Positions 28,547 to 39,378 of a stretch of DNA of 43,718 bases are shown here, in pieces (position 1 is the stretch's first letter; each line of letters begins with the position of its first letter). The translations under genes were made by a program, and so were the position numbers. The DNA lies in the NCBI GenBank assembly GCA_016190065.1, contig JACPRI010000023.1, positions 1 through 43,718 on the forward strand. The letters are read 5' to 3'. The notes beneath the pieces were generated by a model, which saw nothing but the letters and a program-made list of their open reading frames with translations, did not search any database and was not told the DNA's origin. This DNA is from Verrucomicrobiota bacterium (GTDB lineage Bacteria > Verrucomicrobiota > Verrucomicrobiia > Limisphaerales > SIBE01).

Positions 28547-29422
28547 ATGAACATCCACCACCTGGAGTTGTTCTATTATGTCGCCAAGCACGGAGGAATC
28601 AGCGAGGCGGTTCGAAACATCCCTTACGGAATTCAACAACCGGCCGTCAGCGGGCAGGTGATCCAGTTGGAGGAATACCTGGGTGCCACTCTCTTTCAAC
28701 GGCGTCCCTTTGCCTTGACCGCCGCCGGAGAGGAACTCTACGCCTTCATTCAGCCATTCTTCGACAACTTGGGCGCAGTCGGAGACAAGATTCGCGGCGG
28801 CATTTCGCAACATGTGCGCATCGGGGCTTCGGAAATCGTGCTGAAGGACCACGTGCCGGCTGTGATCCAATCAGCTCAAAAAAAATTCCCCAAGCTCAGA
28901 TTCACGCTGCACGAGGGGTATCAACCGGAGTTGGAAACCTTGCTTCAGAAGCGGGAAATTGACGTGGCGGTGACTTTGCTGGATCCGAAGCCGATTCCCG
29001 GCACCCACACGCTGCCGTTGCTGAAGCTCCCGCTCATCCTGCTGGTCAGGAAATCAAGCCGGATCCAGTCCGCCGAGGAACTCTGGAAGCGCGACCGGAT
29101 CGAGGAGACGCTGATCAGTCTGCCGTCGAACGAGACGATCTGTAAGAATTTCCAACAAAGCCTGAGCCGACTGGGCGTGGACTGGTTCACGGCCATCGAA
29201 GTCAGCTCGCTGGCGCTCGTCGAGGCCTATGTGGCGGAAGGCTATGGCATCGGCTTGGGCGTCCTCCCGCCCAAGGACAGGTTTTCACCCGATGTCCGTG
29301 TGCTGCCGTTGCCCGACTTTCAGCCGGTAACCGTCGGAGCCATGTGGCTTGGGAAACCAACTCCGGTGCTTCAGGCGCTCCTCAATGCCATGCAGGCCCA
29401 CGTGGAATCGCTCAAAAAGTAA
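28547..29422 (+). CDS. LysR-family transcriptional regulator
   Basis: MNIHHLELFYYVAKHGGISEAVRNIPYGIQQPAVSGQVIQLEEYLGATLFQRRPFALTAAGEELYAFIQPFF. Confidence 0.92.
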   Translation: MNIHHLELFYYVAKHGGISEAVRNIPYGIQQPAVSGQVIQLEEYLGATLFQRRPFALTAAGEELYAFIQPFFDNLGAVGDKIRGGISQHVRIGASEIVLKDHVPAVIQSAQKKFPKLRFTLHEGYQPELETLLQKREIDVAVTLLDPKPIPGTHTLPLLKLPLILLVRKSSRIQSAEELWKRDRIEETLISLPSNETICKNFQQSLSRLGVDWFTAIEVSSLALVEAYVAEGYGIGLGVLPPKDRFSPDVRVLPLPDFQPVTVGAMWLGKPTPVLQALLNAMQAHVESLKK

Positions 29423-29568
29423 AGCGGCACACGCTGCGAGCGGGTTCAAGCCCAGGCGCCCGGCCGCCAGTGAGATGTTCGACAGCGGTCAGCCCAGGAT
29501 TGAAGGCTTTGAAGGCTTGGCCAGTGTTGACTGGCAGCATCAAGCGACGGATCATGGGCTGCGCGCAG

Positions 29569-29805
29569 ATGAACAGCAAACTGATCAGCCAAAGAATCAA
29601 CAGCGATCCCAGCCCCTTCGTGATTCGATTGAGCGATGGGACGCGGGTTCGGGTTGCCCATCCGGACTTCGTGGCCGTTTCTCCAGGGCAAGTGCTCGTC
29701 ATCGGCAGGAACGAGTCCGTCACTAAGATCGATCCGCTCCATATTGTCACGCTTGAGGAGCCGCGACGAAAGAAATCACGGGCGAACGGGCAACGACCTC
29801 AGTAA
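29569..29805 (+). CDS. Small orphan protein, paralogue of 19394-19615
   Basis: MNSKLISQRINSDPSPFVIRLSDGTRVRVAHPDFVAVSPGQVLVIGRNESVTKIDPLHIVTLEEPRRK. Confidence 0.65.
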   Translation: MNSKLISQRINSDPSPFVIRLSDGTRVRVAHPDFVAVSPGQVLVIGRNESVTKIDPLHIVTLEEPRRKKSRANGQRPQ

Positions 29806-29833
29806 CCAGAGCCCGAGCTTCTTGGCCAGCCAA

Positions 29834-31195
29834 TCACATGTGCGCGATGATGTTGTCCCCGAACTCCGAGCACTTGATTTCGGTCGCACTCTCCATCAAG
29901 CGCGCGAAATCGTAAGTGACGCGTTTGGACGTGATCGCGCCGTTCAATCCTTTGAGGATCAAATCCGCGGCCTCCGTCCAGCCCAGGTAGCGCAGCATCA
30001 TTTCACCGCTGAGAACAACGCTGCCGGGATTGACTCGGTCCAGGTTCGCGTATTTGGGAGCGGTGCCGTGCGTCGCCTCGAAGATGGCGTGGCCGGTGAC
30101 GTAGTTGATATTTCCACCGGGAGCGATGCCGATGCCACCCACCTGAGCCGCCAGCGCATCCGACAGATAGTCGCCGTTGAGATTGAGCGTGGCGATCACG
30201 TCGAATTCATCCGGCCGCGTCAGGACCTGCTGGAGCGCGATGTCGGCAATGGCATCTTTGATCAGCAGAGCGCCAGACTTCAGAGCCGCTTTTTGTTCCT
30301 CGTTCGCGGCCGCTTCGCCTTTGTCCTTCTTCGTTCGCTCCCAGCGCGCCCACGTATAGACCTTGTCGCCAAAGATGCGTTCGGCCGCGGCGTAACCCCA
30401 ATCGCGAAACGCGCCTTCCGTGAACTTCATGATGTTTCCCTTGTGAACGATGGTGACGCTGCGACGTTTGTGCCGCAGAGCGTAATCCACCGCCGCCTTG
30501 ACGAGGCGAATCGTGCCGACAGCACTCACGGGCTTAATGCCAATGCCCACACAGACGGTGGCGCTCTGCGGCGAGTGGTCTGGCGCGGCGAGTCGGAGAT
30601 ACTCTTCGCCTTTCTGCTGGGTGCCAAAACGGACTTTGTTGAAGTCCTTGGGAAACTCTTTGGCCAGGAAGTCGAGGACCTTTTGGGCCTCGCTTGATCC
30701 GGCGGCGAATTCAATTCCCGCGTAGATGTCCTCCGTGTTCTCACGGAAGATGACCATATCGACCTTCGCCGGGTGCTTCACCGGCGAGGGCACACCTTTG
30801 AAATATTGAACCGGGCGCAAGCAGACGTAGAGATCGAGCATCTGCCGCAACGCCACGTTCAACGAGCGAATCCCACCGCCGATGGGCGTGGTCAGCGGAC
30901 CCTTGATGCCCACGAGGAATTCCTTGAACGCCGCGATGGTGTCGTCAGGAAGCCAATTGTCGAATTTGTTCTTGGCGGTCTCTCCTGCGAACACCTCGAA
31001 CCAGGCAATCTTGCGCCGCCCCGCGTAGGCTTTTTGGACGGACGCGTTAAAAACGCGTTCGCTCGCGGCCCAAATGTCCGGCCCTGTTCCGTCTCCACGA
31101 ATGAAGGGGATGATTGCCTGGTCAGGGACGGTGAGCTTGCCGTTGCTGATCGAAATCCTTCCACCCATCGGCGGGGTGACGTCTTTGTAAGCCAT
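29834..31195 (-). CDS. icd: NADP-dependent isocitrate dehydrogenase
   Basis: [95 protein letters not shown]. Confidence 0.95.
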   Translation of the reverse strand: MAYKDVTPPMGGRISISNGKLTVPDQAIIPFIRGDGTGPDIWAASERVFNASVQKAYAGRRKIAWFEVFAGETAKNKFDNWLPDDTIAAFKEFLVGIKGPLTTPIGGGIRSLNVALRQMLDLYVCLRPVQYFKGVPSPVKHPAKVDMVIFRENTEDIYAGIEFAAGSSEAQKVLDFLAKEFPKDFNKVRFGTQQKGEEYLRLAAPDHSPQSATVCVGIGIKPVSAVGTIRLVKAAVDYALRHKRRSVTIVHKGNIMKFTEGAFRDWGYAAAERIFGDKVYTWARWERTKKDKGEAAANEEQKAALKSGALLIKDAIADIALQQVLTRPDEFDVIATLNLNGDYLSDALAAQVGGIGIAPGGNINYVTGHAIFEATHGTAPKYANLDRVNPGSVVLSGEMMLRYLGWTEAADLILKGLNGAITSKRVTYDFARLMESATEIKCSEFGDNIIAHM

Positions 31196-31403
31196 GTTCT
31201 TTTCCCTTTGCGTGATAAAAATGTCCGCTGGGTTTATCGATTCTGCCGGTGGGCAGCAAGATAATTGAATGACGGGAGCAAAATGGATGAGGCCCGCTTC
31301 TCGCGCTCAACATTTTTTGTCCGAGACTGCACGGAAGTGGACTGCGCCTCCGGCGGCTGAGAACGCTCTCTGCCGAGGAACCGCTCCGTAATCTCCGGCC
31401 CGT

Positions 31404-33869
31404 TCAGCGCTTCGCCGGAACCTGATTGAGCGTGTAGTAAAACGAGTCGTGCCAAAGCGGCTTGGCTTCAGCGTTCTGGATGTCCAGACACCGCACCCAG
31501 GTCACATAACCGATTTTCCAACCTTCCAGAATTAACCGCACCTTCAGGCGGTCTGCCGAAACCTCCGCCTTCTGGACAGAGATGGGCGTCGAGCTGTCTC
31601 TTTTTCCATCGTGATCGATTTCGGGCGAACCATACGTTTCGTCATACAGATAAGTGAATTGCCTCACGTCGTAATTCTCCGTGTTTCCGGCCGCCGCGGC
31701 ATCCACCGTTTGTGTGAATGTCAAATCGAGCCCGTCGCTGGCGGCGCGAACCTCCTTGATTTCAAATGGGACTTTGCCAGTGAATCGCACCCGTTCGAGC
31801 GAATACTCCCGCGGTGCCGTTGCCGCCCAGGCCGCGTTCTTCAGTCCGCCGACATAGAGTTTTCCATCCGGCCCCATCGACAACCGGTTCACCCCGGACA
31901 AGAATCCTCTCGCAAACGGCCAAACCGCGCCCTGCCATTCGCCGTTCACTTTCTCCAAAAAAACGCGCAGCACAACGGCGTTTTGGAAATCTCCCACTAA
32001 CATCTGGCCTTTGAACGGCCCGAAACGATCGTCCTCAATCGTGACCAATCCGCTCGTGGAAGGCGACCACCGGCGCGGAAACCAAACCGCAGGCGGAGCG
32101 AGCGACGACTTAGGGCGCTTATACTCCGATTCCGGCGCGGGAGTGCCGGACGGGAAACCATAAAACTGTCCGCGCCGAAGGTGATGAAGTTTGCACGCGC
32201 CGACCCAGTTGCCCTGGTTGTCTGCCATGAACACATCATCGTCCGGGCCGTGTAACCCGAAGCCGTTCGGAGCGCGCAGCCCGCTGCAAAATCCATCCAG
32301 CTTTGCTCCATCCGCAGTGATCTTGACGCACCAGCCGACAAACGGCACGTCCCAGCGCCCGTGCTGGCCACAGAAGAGCGCGTAAAAGTTATTCTGCTTG
32401 TCGATCAAGGGACCGAAAGCGAAAGCGTGATAATTTCCGCTGTAGCCCCAGTCGGCGTTCACGGTCTCGAACCGATCTGCTTCCCCATTGCCGTCGGTGT
32501 CTGTGATGCGTGTCAGCTCCGGTTTTTGCACAACGTAGAGGTTATTGTTGAGCACCTTCAGCCCCAGTGGCTCGTTGAGTCCGCGAGCGAAGCGGCGATA
32601 AGTCGCGGCCGCGACGGATCCCGGTGCGCGCTCGACCACGTAGATTTCCCCGGACCACGTGCTGACCGCCAACTCGTCTTTCGAGAGCCAATCCATCCCG
32701 GTCACCTGGAGATTAATCTCCTTCGGCAAAGCGAATGGTTCGATGCGATAGAATTCGTCGCCGCGCTCCGGAAATGCCGCAGCTTTGTCGCCAGGCCAGC
32801 TCTTTGGCCGTGGGATTGAGGCGGGCTCATTTTGGACAACCGGCACCGCCAGGCTCACTGGAGCCGGGTGTTCCGCCGTAAATTCACGCCCGAAGCTTCC
32901 GGCGCCGGCCGAATCCTGGAAAACCGCGCTGAGAAGTTCGACGACGACCGATTGCTCGTGCGCAGGAATCCTCAACAGCGCGCGCGCTTGTTGGCCTGAC
33001 ACGCTTCTTTTGCGGAGGACGCTTTCTCCCTTCTCTTCGGCATTGATCGATTCCGCGTAAGACACCGGGCCTTCGAGGATTTTCCAGGAGGCAGACGCCG
33101 AACTGCGGGCTATGGCGAGAAGCACGCCGTTTGTCCGCTGGAACACCACGGCGGTGTCAGCACGATCCAGTCTGGCGGTGGCGTTCATTTCGGCGTGCGC
33201 CAGAAACCACAAATCCGCGGAGGACGGCCCGATCTCGTAGCGCCGGACCATGCTGGAAGGCGATGCGTTTTCAAATTTCCGGAACTGTTCCTTAACCGCA
33301 ACTGACTTTCCGTCTTCGAGTCCCACCTGGTAAAGGAGCGTGACGACGCCTCCCTTGGTGTCAATCCCCGTGAACTTCGTGCTCGGTGAAATCGGTGGCG
33401 TGAGATTCGTCGCGGGAACTTTGGTGGTCCAGGGACAGGTTGGCGGGATTGTCCAGAGCGTCGTCCCTTCCGCGACGCAGAGAAATGGCGTCTTAGAGCC
33501 GGTGTACGGCGTGCCGAACAAGCTCAAGCTTGGCCCGGTCCAGGTCGTGTGGGTCCGCAACAACTCCGTGTCAAAAGCCACATGCAGGTTTGTTGCCAAA
33601 GGAATGGCGATGCTCCGAGTCGATTCAGCCATCGGCGCCAACCGAAATCCTTGTTCGGCCGGATCGCGTTTCGGAATGACTGTTTTCTTCGGTTTCTGTG
33701 CAGTTGTGGTTGCCTGCGCCACAGGAGGCGTTTTCTTAGCTGGAACCGAATCTTGTCCCAGTGTCTGCACGCCATCCGCGCACATGCCTGCCAGAATTCC
33801 TGCGAATACGACACTCCATGAGAGCGTCCTCGTGATCGGCGCCGGCGGGAAAGTTGAGACTTGCAGCAT
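31404..33869 (-). CDS. Exported beta-propeller (PVC sugar-dehydrogenase-like) protein
   Basis: EINLQVTGMDWLSKDELAVSTWSGEIYVVERA..RFARGLNEPLGLKVLNNNLYVVQKPELTRITDTDGNGEADRFETVNADWGYSGNYHAFAFGP; MLQVSTFPPAPITRTLSWSVVFAGILAGMCADGVQ as export signal. Confidence 0.78.
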   Translation of the reverse strand: MLQVSTFPPAPITRTLSWSVVFAGILAGMCADGVQTLGQDSVPAKKTPPVAQATTTAQKPKKTVIPKRDPAEQGFRLAPMAESTRSIAIPLATNLHVAFDTELLRTHTTWTGPSLSLFGTPYTGSKTPFLCVAEGTTLWTIPPTCPWTTKVPATNLTPPISPSTKFTGIDTKGGVVTLLYQVGLEDGKSVAVKEQFRKFENASPSSMVRRYEIGPSSADLWFLAHAEMNATARLDRADTAVVFQRTNGVLLAIARSSASASWKILEGPVSYAESINAEEKGESVLRKRSVSGQQARALLRIPAHEQSVVVELLSAVFQDSAGAGSFGREFTAEHPAPVSLAVPVVQNEPASIPRPKSWPGDKAAAFPERGDEFYRIEPFALPKEINLQVTGMDWLSKDELAVSTWSGEIYVVERAPGSVAAATYRRFARGLNEPLGLKVLNNNLYVVQKPELTRITDTDGNGEADRFETVNADWGYSGNYHAFAFGPLIDKQNNFYALFCGQHGRWDVPFVGWCVKITADGAKLDGFCSGLRAPNGFGLHGPDDDVFMADNQGNWVGACKLHHLRRGQFYGFPSGTPAPESEYKRPKSSLAPPAVWFPRRWSPSTSGLVTIEDDRFGPFKGQMLVGDFQNAVVLRVFLEKVNGEWQGAVWPFARGFLSGVNRLSMGPDGKLYVGGLKNAAWAATAPREYSLERVRFTGKVPFEIKEVRAASDGLDLTFTQTVDAAAAGNTENYDVRQFTYLYDETYGSPEIDHDGKRDSSTPISVQKAEVSADRLKVRLILEGWKIGYVTWVRCLDIQNAEAKPLWHDSFYYTLNQVPAKR

Positions 33870-34087
33870 CGCGCGTATGAAGCGCAATTCGTCGCTGGTC
33901 GCAAGCCAAATCCTTTCGCTGCTTGTCATGCGTACATACAAAGGCCACCTCCAGAAGAGCCGACACGAACTTCCCCACTCCGGTGCTTCCGACTCGCGAG
34001 GTCCGGCGACATTGAGCGTTTTTATTCTCACTGGCTGCAAGGTGGACGAAATCCTTCTCGCTGTGTAAAGTTCACCTCAGATTTGTT

Positions 34088-37000
34088 GTGACACCATCTA
34101 TGATTCACTCAAGGCTCCGAGCGGTCCAGATGATCTTCGCCGCGGCGTTGTGGCTTTGCCCGGAAGACTCGAGAGGAGCGGACGCGGCGGAACGTTCCGG
34201 TACGATCCGTTTCAACCGCGACGTCCGCCCGATCCTGTCGGACAATTGCTTTGCTTGCCACGGCCCCGATGCCAAGAAGCTGAAAGGCGGCCTCCGGCTC
34301 GATCTTCGTGACTTGGCAACCAAGCCCGCCAAATCTGGAGACATAGCCATCGTGCCCGGCAAGCCAGACGAGAGCGAACTGATCGCACGCATCTTTGCCA
34401 AGGACGAAGACGATTTGATGCCGCCGCCTGAATCCCACAAGACGCTCACCCAGGCACAAAAAGAATTGTTGCGGCGCTGGATTGCCGAGGGCGCCGAGTA
34501 TGAGGGGCATTGGGCTTATCTGCTTCCAGTGAAACCCGCCGTACCTGGAACCGGGAATGGGATCGATTTCCTGGTGCAGAAGCGCTTGCAAGAGCTCGGA
34601 CTTGAACCTTCGCCTGAAGCTGACCGCCGCACTCTCGCTCGCCGGCTTCACTTCGATTTGATCGGGCTTCCACCCAGACCCGAAGATGTCGAGGCCTTCG
34701 AGCGCGACCGCTCTGCCGATGCGTATTCCAGATTGGTTGAGAAACTTCTGACCTCGCCGCATTACGGAGAACGCATGGCCATTGGCTGGCTCGACGTGGT
34801 GCGCTTTGCCGACACGATCGGGTATCATTCGGATAATCCGCGCAATATCTGGCCGTATCGCGACTACGTGATCAAGGCTTTCAACGAGAACAAACCTTTC
34901 GACCAATTCACCCGCGAACAGCTCGCTGGCGACCTTTTGCCCGGCAGCAACCAGGAACGGAAGGTCGCTTCCGCATTCAATCGACTCCTCCTCAGCACCG
35001 AAGAAGGCGGCGCGCAGGCCAAGGATTATGAAACCCGGATGCTCACCGACCGCGTTCGCGCCGTCGGGACAGTTTGGCTGGGGCAGACCATCGGGTGCAG
35101 CCAGTGTCACGATCACAAATTCGATCCGATCACGTCGCGCGATTTTTACTCGATGGGCGCGTTTTTCGCGGACATCAAGGAACCGATCATCGGTCGGCGC
35201 GAAGACGGCATGCTCGTGCCGGATGGGCTGCAAGCGGCCGAGTTATCTCGTCTCGACGAGAATCTGGCGCGACTGCAAAGCGAATTCGAGGCGCCACAGC
35301 CGGCGTGGCAAGCGGCATGGGAGATTGCCGCGTTGGACGCCATCGGTTCTGAAACGAATTGGTCTGTCCTCGCTCCGGAAAAGGCCGTGTCCGCCGCGGG
35401 TTTGAAACTGACGATTGACAAAGACCACATTGTCAGCAGCGAGCGGGACCCACGCGACGGGAAGGACACTTACCGCGTTACCGTCAAAACAATCTTGAAA
35501 GGCGTCACCGGCTTCCGGCTTGAAGCGCTAAGGTCGGACAAGCTGTCTGGCCACGGGCCTGGTCGCGGCGCCGAGGGCAATTTCGTGCTGAATGAATTCG
35601 CCGTCGAGGACGCGATGACGAACACGATCACGCTTTCGGATGTCACTGCCACTTTCGAGGCCGACGGATTTCCCGCTCGCGCCGCGGTGGACACCACGAA
35701 CGAGGCAAAAGGAGGGTGGAGCATTCGCGGCTGCACAGGTGTAAACCAGGCGATTCACTTCAGCATAGCTCAACCCATCTCCGCAGACGGCGAGACGACC
35801 CTCACGTTCGTCCTGAAACAAATCAGCGGGGCAAATCAGGTTTTGGGACGATTCCGACTCTCCGCGACGACTGCGCCGGGCGGCTTGAAGGCCGGCAAAG
35901 CGGGTCTGCCGCCGCCGGAAATTGCCGAGATTCTGAAATTGGCCTCTGAAAATCGGACCGATGAGCAAAAGTCCAAGCTTGCCGCCTATTATCGGACTGG
36001 AGCACTTGAACTGGCCGGTTTGCGACTGCGGCTGGCGGAGGCGCGAAAGGCCAAAACGAGTTTCGAGGGAACCATCCCGCGCTGCCTGGTGTCCGTCTCG
36101 ATGGAGAAGCCGCGCACGGTTCGGATTCTTCCGCGAGGCAATTGGATGATCGAGACCGGAGAAATCGTGCAACCGGCATTGCCGGCCTACTTGACCGCTT
36201 CATTTAAGAAGCCGGATGGCCGCGGACTGAATCGCCTGGACCTCGCCGAGTGGTTGGTGTCGCGCGAAAATCCGCTCACAGCCCGGGTCTTTGTAAACCG
36301 GCTTTGGAAACAATTCTTTGGCATCGGGCTGTCCAAAGTCCTCGACGATTTCGGCGCGCAAGGTGAACCGCCCGTCAATCCCGCATTGCTCGATTGGCTC
36401 GCGGGCGAATTCATGGACAGCGGCTGGGACGTAAAACATATCGTCCGGCTCATGGTGGGTAGCCAGACTTACCGGCAGTTTTCGACGGCGTCCAGGGAGC
36501 TCCAGGCGCGCGATCCCTACAACCGCGAGCTGGCCCGGCAGAGCCGATGGCGGCTGGATGCCGAATTGGTGCGCGATAATGCGCTCGCTATCTCCGGCCT
36601 GCTCGTGCCGAGAGTTGGTGGCCCGAGCGCCAAGCCGTATCAACCCGATGGCTATTGGGAGAACCTCAACTTTCCCGTGCGGAGCTACGACGCCAGCCGA
36701 AGCGCGGATCAGTATCGCCGCGGGCTTTACACGTGGTGGCAGCGCAGCTTCGTGCATCCGAGCATGCTCGCTTTCGACGCGCCGACTCGCGAGGAATGCG
36801 CCGCGGAGCGCAATCGCTCGAACATTCCGCAGCAGGCTTTGGTATTGCTCAACGACCCAAGCTATGTCGAAGCGGCTCGCGCCTTCGCCGTCCGCATTTT
36901 GAGCGAGTGCCAGGGCGACACCAAAGCGCGGATCGCCTGGGCTTGGCGCCAGGCGCTCGCGCGTCCCCCTCGCGCCGACGAATTGGAGCTGATCCAGACC

Positions 37001-37171
37001 CTCTTTGGCAAACATCTGACGAAATACCGAAAGGACGCAAACGATGCCGCAGATTTTCTGAAGGTGGGGATCGCTCCGGCGCCGTCGGGCCTTGATCCAT
37101 CCGAGTTGGCCGCGTGGACAAGCGTCGCGCGAGTTCTGCTGAATCTGCACGAGACAATCACGCGAGGTTAA
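34088..37171 (+). CDS. PSCyt1-DUF1549-DUF1553 protein (planctomycete-type cytochrome c)
   Basis: IRFNRDVRPILSDNCFACHGPDAKKLKGGLRLD (CxxCH), PHYGERMAIGWLDVVRFADTIGYHSDN, GCSQCHDHKFDPITSRDFY, NPLTARVFVNRLWKQFFGIGLSKVLDDFGAQGE. Confidence 0.95.
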   Translation: MTPSMIHSRLRAVQMIFAAALWLCPEDSRGADAAERSGTIRFNRDVRPILSDNCFACHGPDAKKLKGGLRLDLRDLATKPAKSGDIAIVPGKPDESELIARIFAKDEDDLMPPPESHKTLTQAQKELLRRWIAEGAEYEGHWAYLLPVKPAVPGTGNGIDFLVQKRLQELGLEPSPEADRRTLARRLHFDLIGLPPRPEDVEAFERDRSADAYSRLVEKLLTSPHYGERMAIGWLDVVRFADTIGYHSDNPRNIWPYRDYVIKAFNENKPFDQFTREQLAGDLLPGSNQERKVASAFNRLLLSTEEGGAQAKDYETRMLTDRVRAVGTVWLGQTIGCSQCHDHKFDPITSRDFYSMGAFFADIKEPIIGRREDGMLVPDGLQAAELSRLDENLARLQSEFEAPQPAWQAAWEIAALDAIGSETNWSVLAPEKAVSAAGLKLTIDKDHIVSSERDPRDGKDTYRVTVKTILKGVTGFRLEALRSDKLSGHGPGRGAEGNFVLNEFAVEDAMTNTITLSDVTATFEADGFPARAAVDTTNEAKGGWSIRGCTGVNQAIHFSIAQPISADGETTLTFVLKQISGANQVLGRFRLSATTAPGGLKAGKAGLPPPEIAEILKLASENRTDEQKSKLAAYYRTGALELAGLRLRLAEARKAKTSFEGTIPRCLVSVSMEKPRTVRILPRGNWMIETGEIVQPALPAYLTASFKKPDGRGLNRLDLAEWLVSRENPLTARVFVNRLWKQFFGIGLSKVLDDFGAQGEPPVNPALLDWLAGEFMDSGWDVKHIVRLMVGSQTYRQFSTASRELQARDPYNRELARQSRWRLDAELVRDNALAISGLLVPRVGGPSAKPYQPDGYWENLNFPVRSYDASRSADQYRRGLYTWWQRSFVHPSMLAFDAPTREECAAERNRSNIPQQALVLLNDPSYVEAARAFAVRILSECQGDTKARIAWAWRQALARPPRADELELIQTLFGKHLTKYRKDANDAADFLKVGIAPAPSGLDPSELAAWTSVARVLLNLHETITRG

Positions 37172-37237
37172 CCGAGACGTATCCTCCGATCCGCTTTTGC
37201 GAGAGTTCAGAACTCGAATGGCTCTACTGTAGCAACG

Positions 37238-37348
37238 ATGCGGGTTTTTTATGATGTGGACGAAACCGGCAAAAAAGTGCAAGTAAGAGCGGTCGGCCAC
37301 AAAGAAGGCAACATACTCATTCTGCGCGGAAGACGATTTGTGCTATGA
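37238..37348 (+). CDS. 36-aa micro-ORF resembling the C-terminal strand of RelE/ParE toxins
   Basis: MRVFYDVDETGKKVQVRAVGHKEGNILILRGRRFVL; ATGA overlap with 37345-37599; not in the ORF track. Confidence 0.5.
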   Translation: MRVFYDVDETGKKVQVRAVGHKEGNILILRGRRFVL

Positions 37349-37599
37349 AGACGATTCAATTGACTCCTCGGCAAATTGGACTGCGCCGGATTCTGGATCA
37401 GGCCAAGCATGAGAACGTCTTGGTCCGTTCGCCCGACGGGCGTGAGTTCATCGTCGCCGAGCTGGACGACTTCGATCGCGAGATTCAACTGGCTCGGCAA
37501 AACGCCGAACTCATGGCCTTTCTGGACGCCCGCGGTCGCAAGAGGGCCAGCATCGGCATCGCAGAATTGCGGAAAGAGCTTGGGCTGAAGAAACGCTGA
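37345..37599 (+). CDS. Antitoxin-like small protein
   Basis: MKTIQLTPRQIGLRRILDQAKHENVLVRSPDGREFIVAELDDFDREIQLARQNAELMAFLDARGRKRASIGIAELRKELGLKKR; short Phd/YefM-like layout. Confidence 0.6.
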   Translation: MKTIQLTPRQIGLRRILDQAKHENVLVRSPDGREFIVAELDDFDREIQLARQNAELMAFLDARGRKRASIGIAELRKELGLKKR

Positions 37600-37724
37600 C
37601 CCAAGCTTCATGACGTGCAGGCACAATGAAACTCATCGACCGGATCCTAATTCGGTTGTTCGGTTGAATTTCCTTCGCTTGCGGCAAGTGAAATTCATTT
37701 GGTAGCGTTGTATCAGGCCTGATT

Positions 37725-39191
37725 ATGAATTTGCCCGCTGACTTCCGCCAATTCCTCCGCCAGCGCCAAACCCGCCGCGCCTTCCTGGGCCGCTCGTCCC
37801 AAGGGCTCGGTGCACTTGCTCTGGCGTCGCTGATCAATCCAACCATCCTGAAGCTCGCCGCCGCCACGGGCGCGGCCAAGAAAGACAAATGGGCCGGCGT
37901 CATCAATCCTTGTCATTTTCCGTCCAAGACCAAGCGCGTCATCTGGATGACCATGGCGGGCGGAGCGTCGCATTTGGAGACTTTCGATTACAAGCCGAAG
38001 CTCGCGGAGATGCACGGGAAACCGATGCCGGAGTCGTTCACGAAAGGAAGGCAAATCGCGCAACTCCAGGGCGCCAAGCTCGTTTGCTTTGGGCCGCAAC
38101 ACAAATTCAAAAAGTTCGGCGCGAGCGGCGCGGAAATTTGCGATCTGTTCGAGCACATCGGCTCCGTCTCGGATGAGATCTGTTTTGTCCGTTCCATGAC
38201 GACCGACGCGATCAATCACGACCCGGCGCACATGTTCATGAACACCGGCTCGCAGATCACGGGCCGGCCGAGCATGGGATCGTGGGTGGTGTATGGACTG
38301 GGCTCCGACGCGGAGGATTTGCCAGGGTTCGTGGTGCTCACCTCGCTGGGCAAAGGCGGCCAGAACCAGCCCATCGCGGCTCGGCAGTGGGCGTCCGGCT
38401 TTTTGCCGAGCCGATTCCAGGGCGTGCATCTACGGAGCAAGGGCGATCCGGTGCTTTATCTCAGCACGCCGCCCGGCGTGAGCCGCGACCAACAGCGAGA
38501 CGTGGTGCAAACCGTCAATGCGATTAATGCCAAATACGACGCGATCGTGGACGACCCGGAGATTGCCACTCGCATTGCCCAGTATGAAATGGCGTTTCAA
38601 ATGCAGGCCAGCGTGCCGGAGTTGATGAACATCAGCCAGGAACCGCAGCACATCCTCGATCTCTACGGCTGCAAACCGGGGGACGGTTCCTTCGCTTCCA
38701 ATTGCCTCCTGGCGCGGCGGCTCGCGGAGCGAGGCGTGCGCTTCACCCAGCTTTACCACAAAGACTGGGACCACCACGGCGGCGTGAAAGAGGGCGTTCG
38801 GCTCAAGGCCTTGGAAGTCGATCGCGCATGCATGGCCCTGATTACTGATCTCAAACACCGGGGAATGCTAAACGACACGCTTGTCGTGTGGGCGGGCGAA
38901 TTCGGGCGCACGCCGATGAGCCAGGGCGGTGATGGCCGCGATCATCACAACGCCGGCTTCAGCATTTGGTTGAGCGGCGGCGGCATCCGGGGCGGCATTG
39001 GTTACGGCGCCACGGATGAACTCGGCTACGACGCGGTGGAGAATCCAGTCAACGTCCACGACCTGCACGCGACGATGCTGCGCTTGCTGGGCATCGATCA
39101 CATGAAGCTCACGGTCAAGTTTCAGGGCCTGGACGCTCGTCTCTCCGGCACCGGCGACGATGGCCGCGTGATCGACGGGATTCTCGCTTGA
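37725..39191 (+). CDS. DUF1501 domain (sulfatase-fold) protein
   Basis: RRAFLGRSSQGLGALALASLI, RVIWMTMAGGASHLETFDYKPKLAEMHGKPMPES, VVWAGEFGRTPMSQGGDGRDHHNAGFSIWLSGGGIRGG. Confidence 0.95.
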   Translation: MNLPADFRQFLRQRQTRRAFLGRSSQGLGALALASLINPTILKLAAATGAAKKDKWAGVINPCHFPSKTKRVIWMTMAGGASHLETFDYKPKLAEMHGKPMPESFTKGRQIAQLQGAKLVCFGPQHKFKKFGASGAEICDLFEHIGSVSDEICFVRSMTTDAINHDPAHMFMNTGSQITGRPSMGSWVVYGLGSDAEDLPGFVVLTSLGKGGQNQPIAARQWASGFLPSRFQGVHLRSKGDPVLYLSTPPGVSRDQQRDVVQTVNAINAKYDAIVDDPEIATRIAQYEMAFQMQASVPELMNISQEPQHILDLYGCKPGDGSFASNCLLARRLAERGVRFTQLYHKDWDHHGGVKEGVRLKALEVDRACMALITDLKHRGMLNDTLVVWAGEFGRTPMSQGGDGRDHHNAGFSIWLSGGGIRGGIGYGATDELGYDAVENPVNVHDLHATMLRLLGIDHMKLTVKFQGLDARLSGTGDDGRVIDGILA

Positions 39192-39246
39192 GGTGAGTGT
39201 GTCGTTAACGGAGAACTCATACCAATCTGCAATGCCCGCGATGGAT

Positions 39247-39354
39247 CCTCCCTCTCCCAGCGGGAGAGGGCCGGGGTGAGGAAGAGTCGCAGGCATCTCT
39301 ATTCGCACCCGACTCACTCGACGTTTTCACCCTCACCTTCGAGGGAGAGGGAAT
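39247..39354. repeat. REP-like composite repeat, copy 2
   Basis: cctccctctcccagcgggagagggccggggtgagg ... ttttcaccctcaccttcgagggagagggaat; matches the layout of 7516-7633. Confidence 0.8.
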
Positions 39355-39378
39355 ATGAACAGCCCGCACAAAGCTCGC

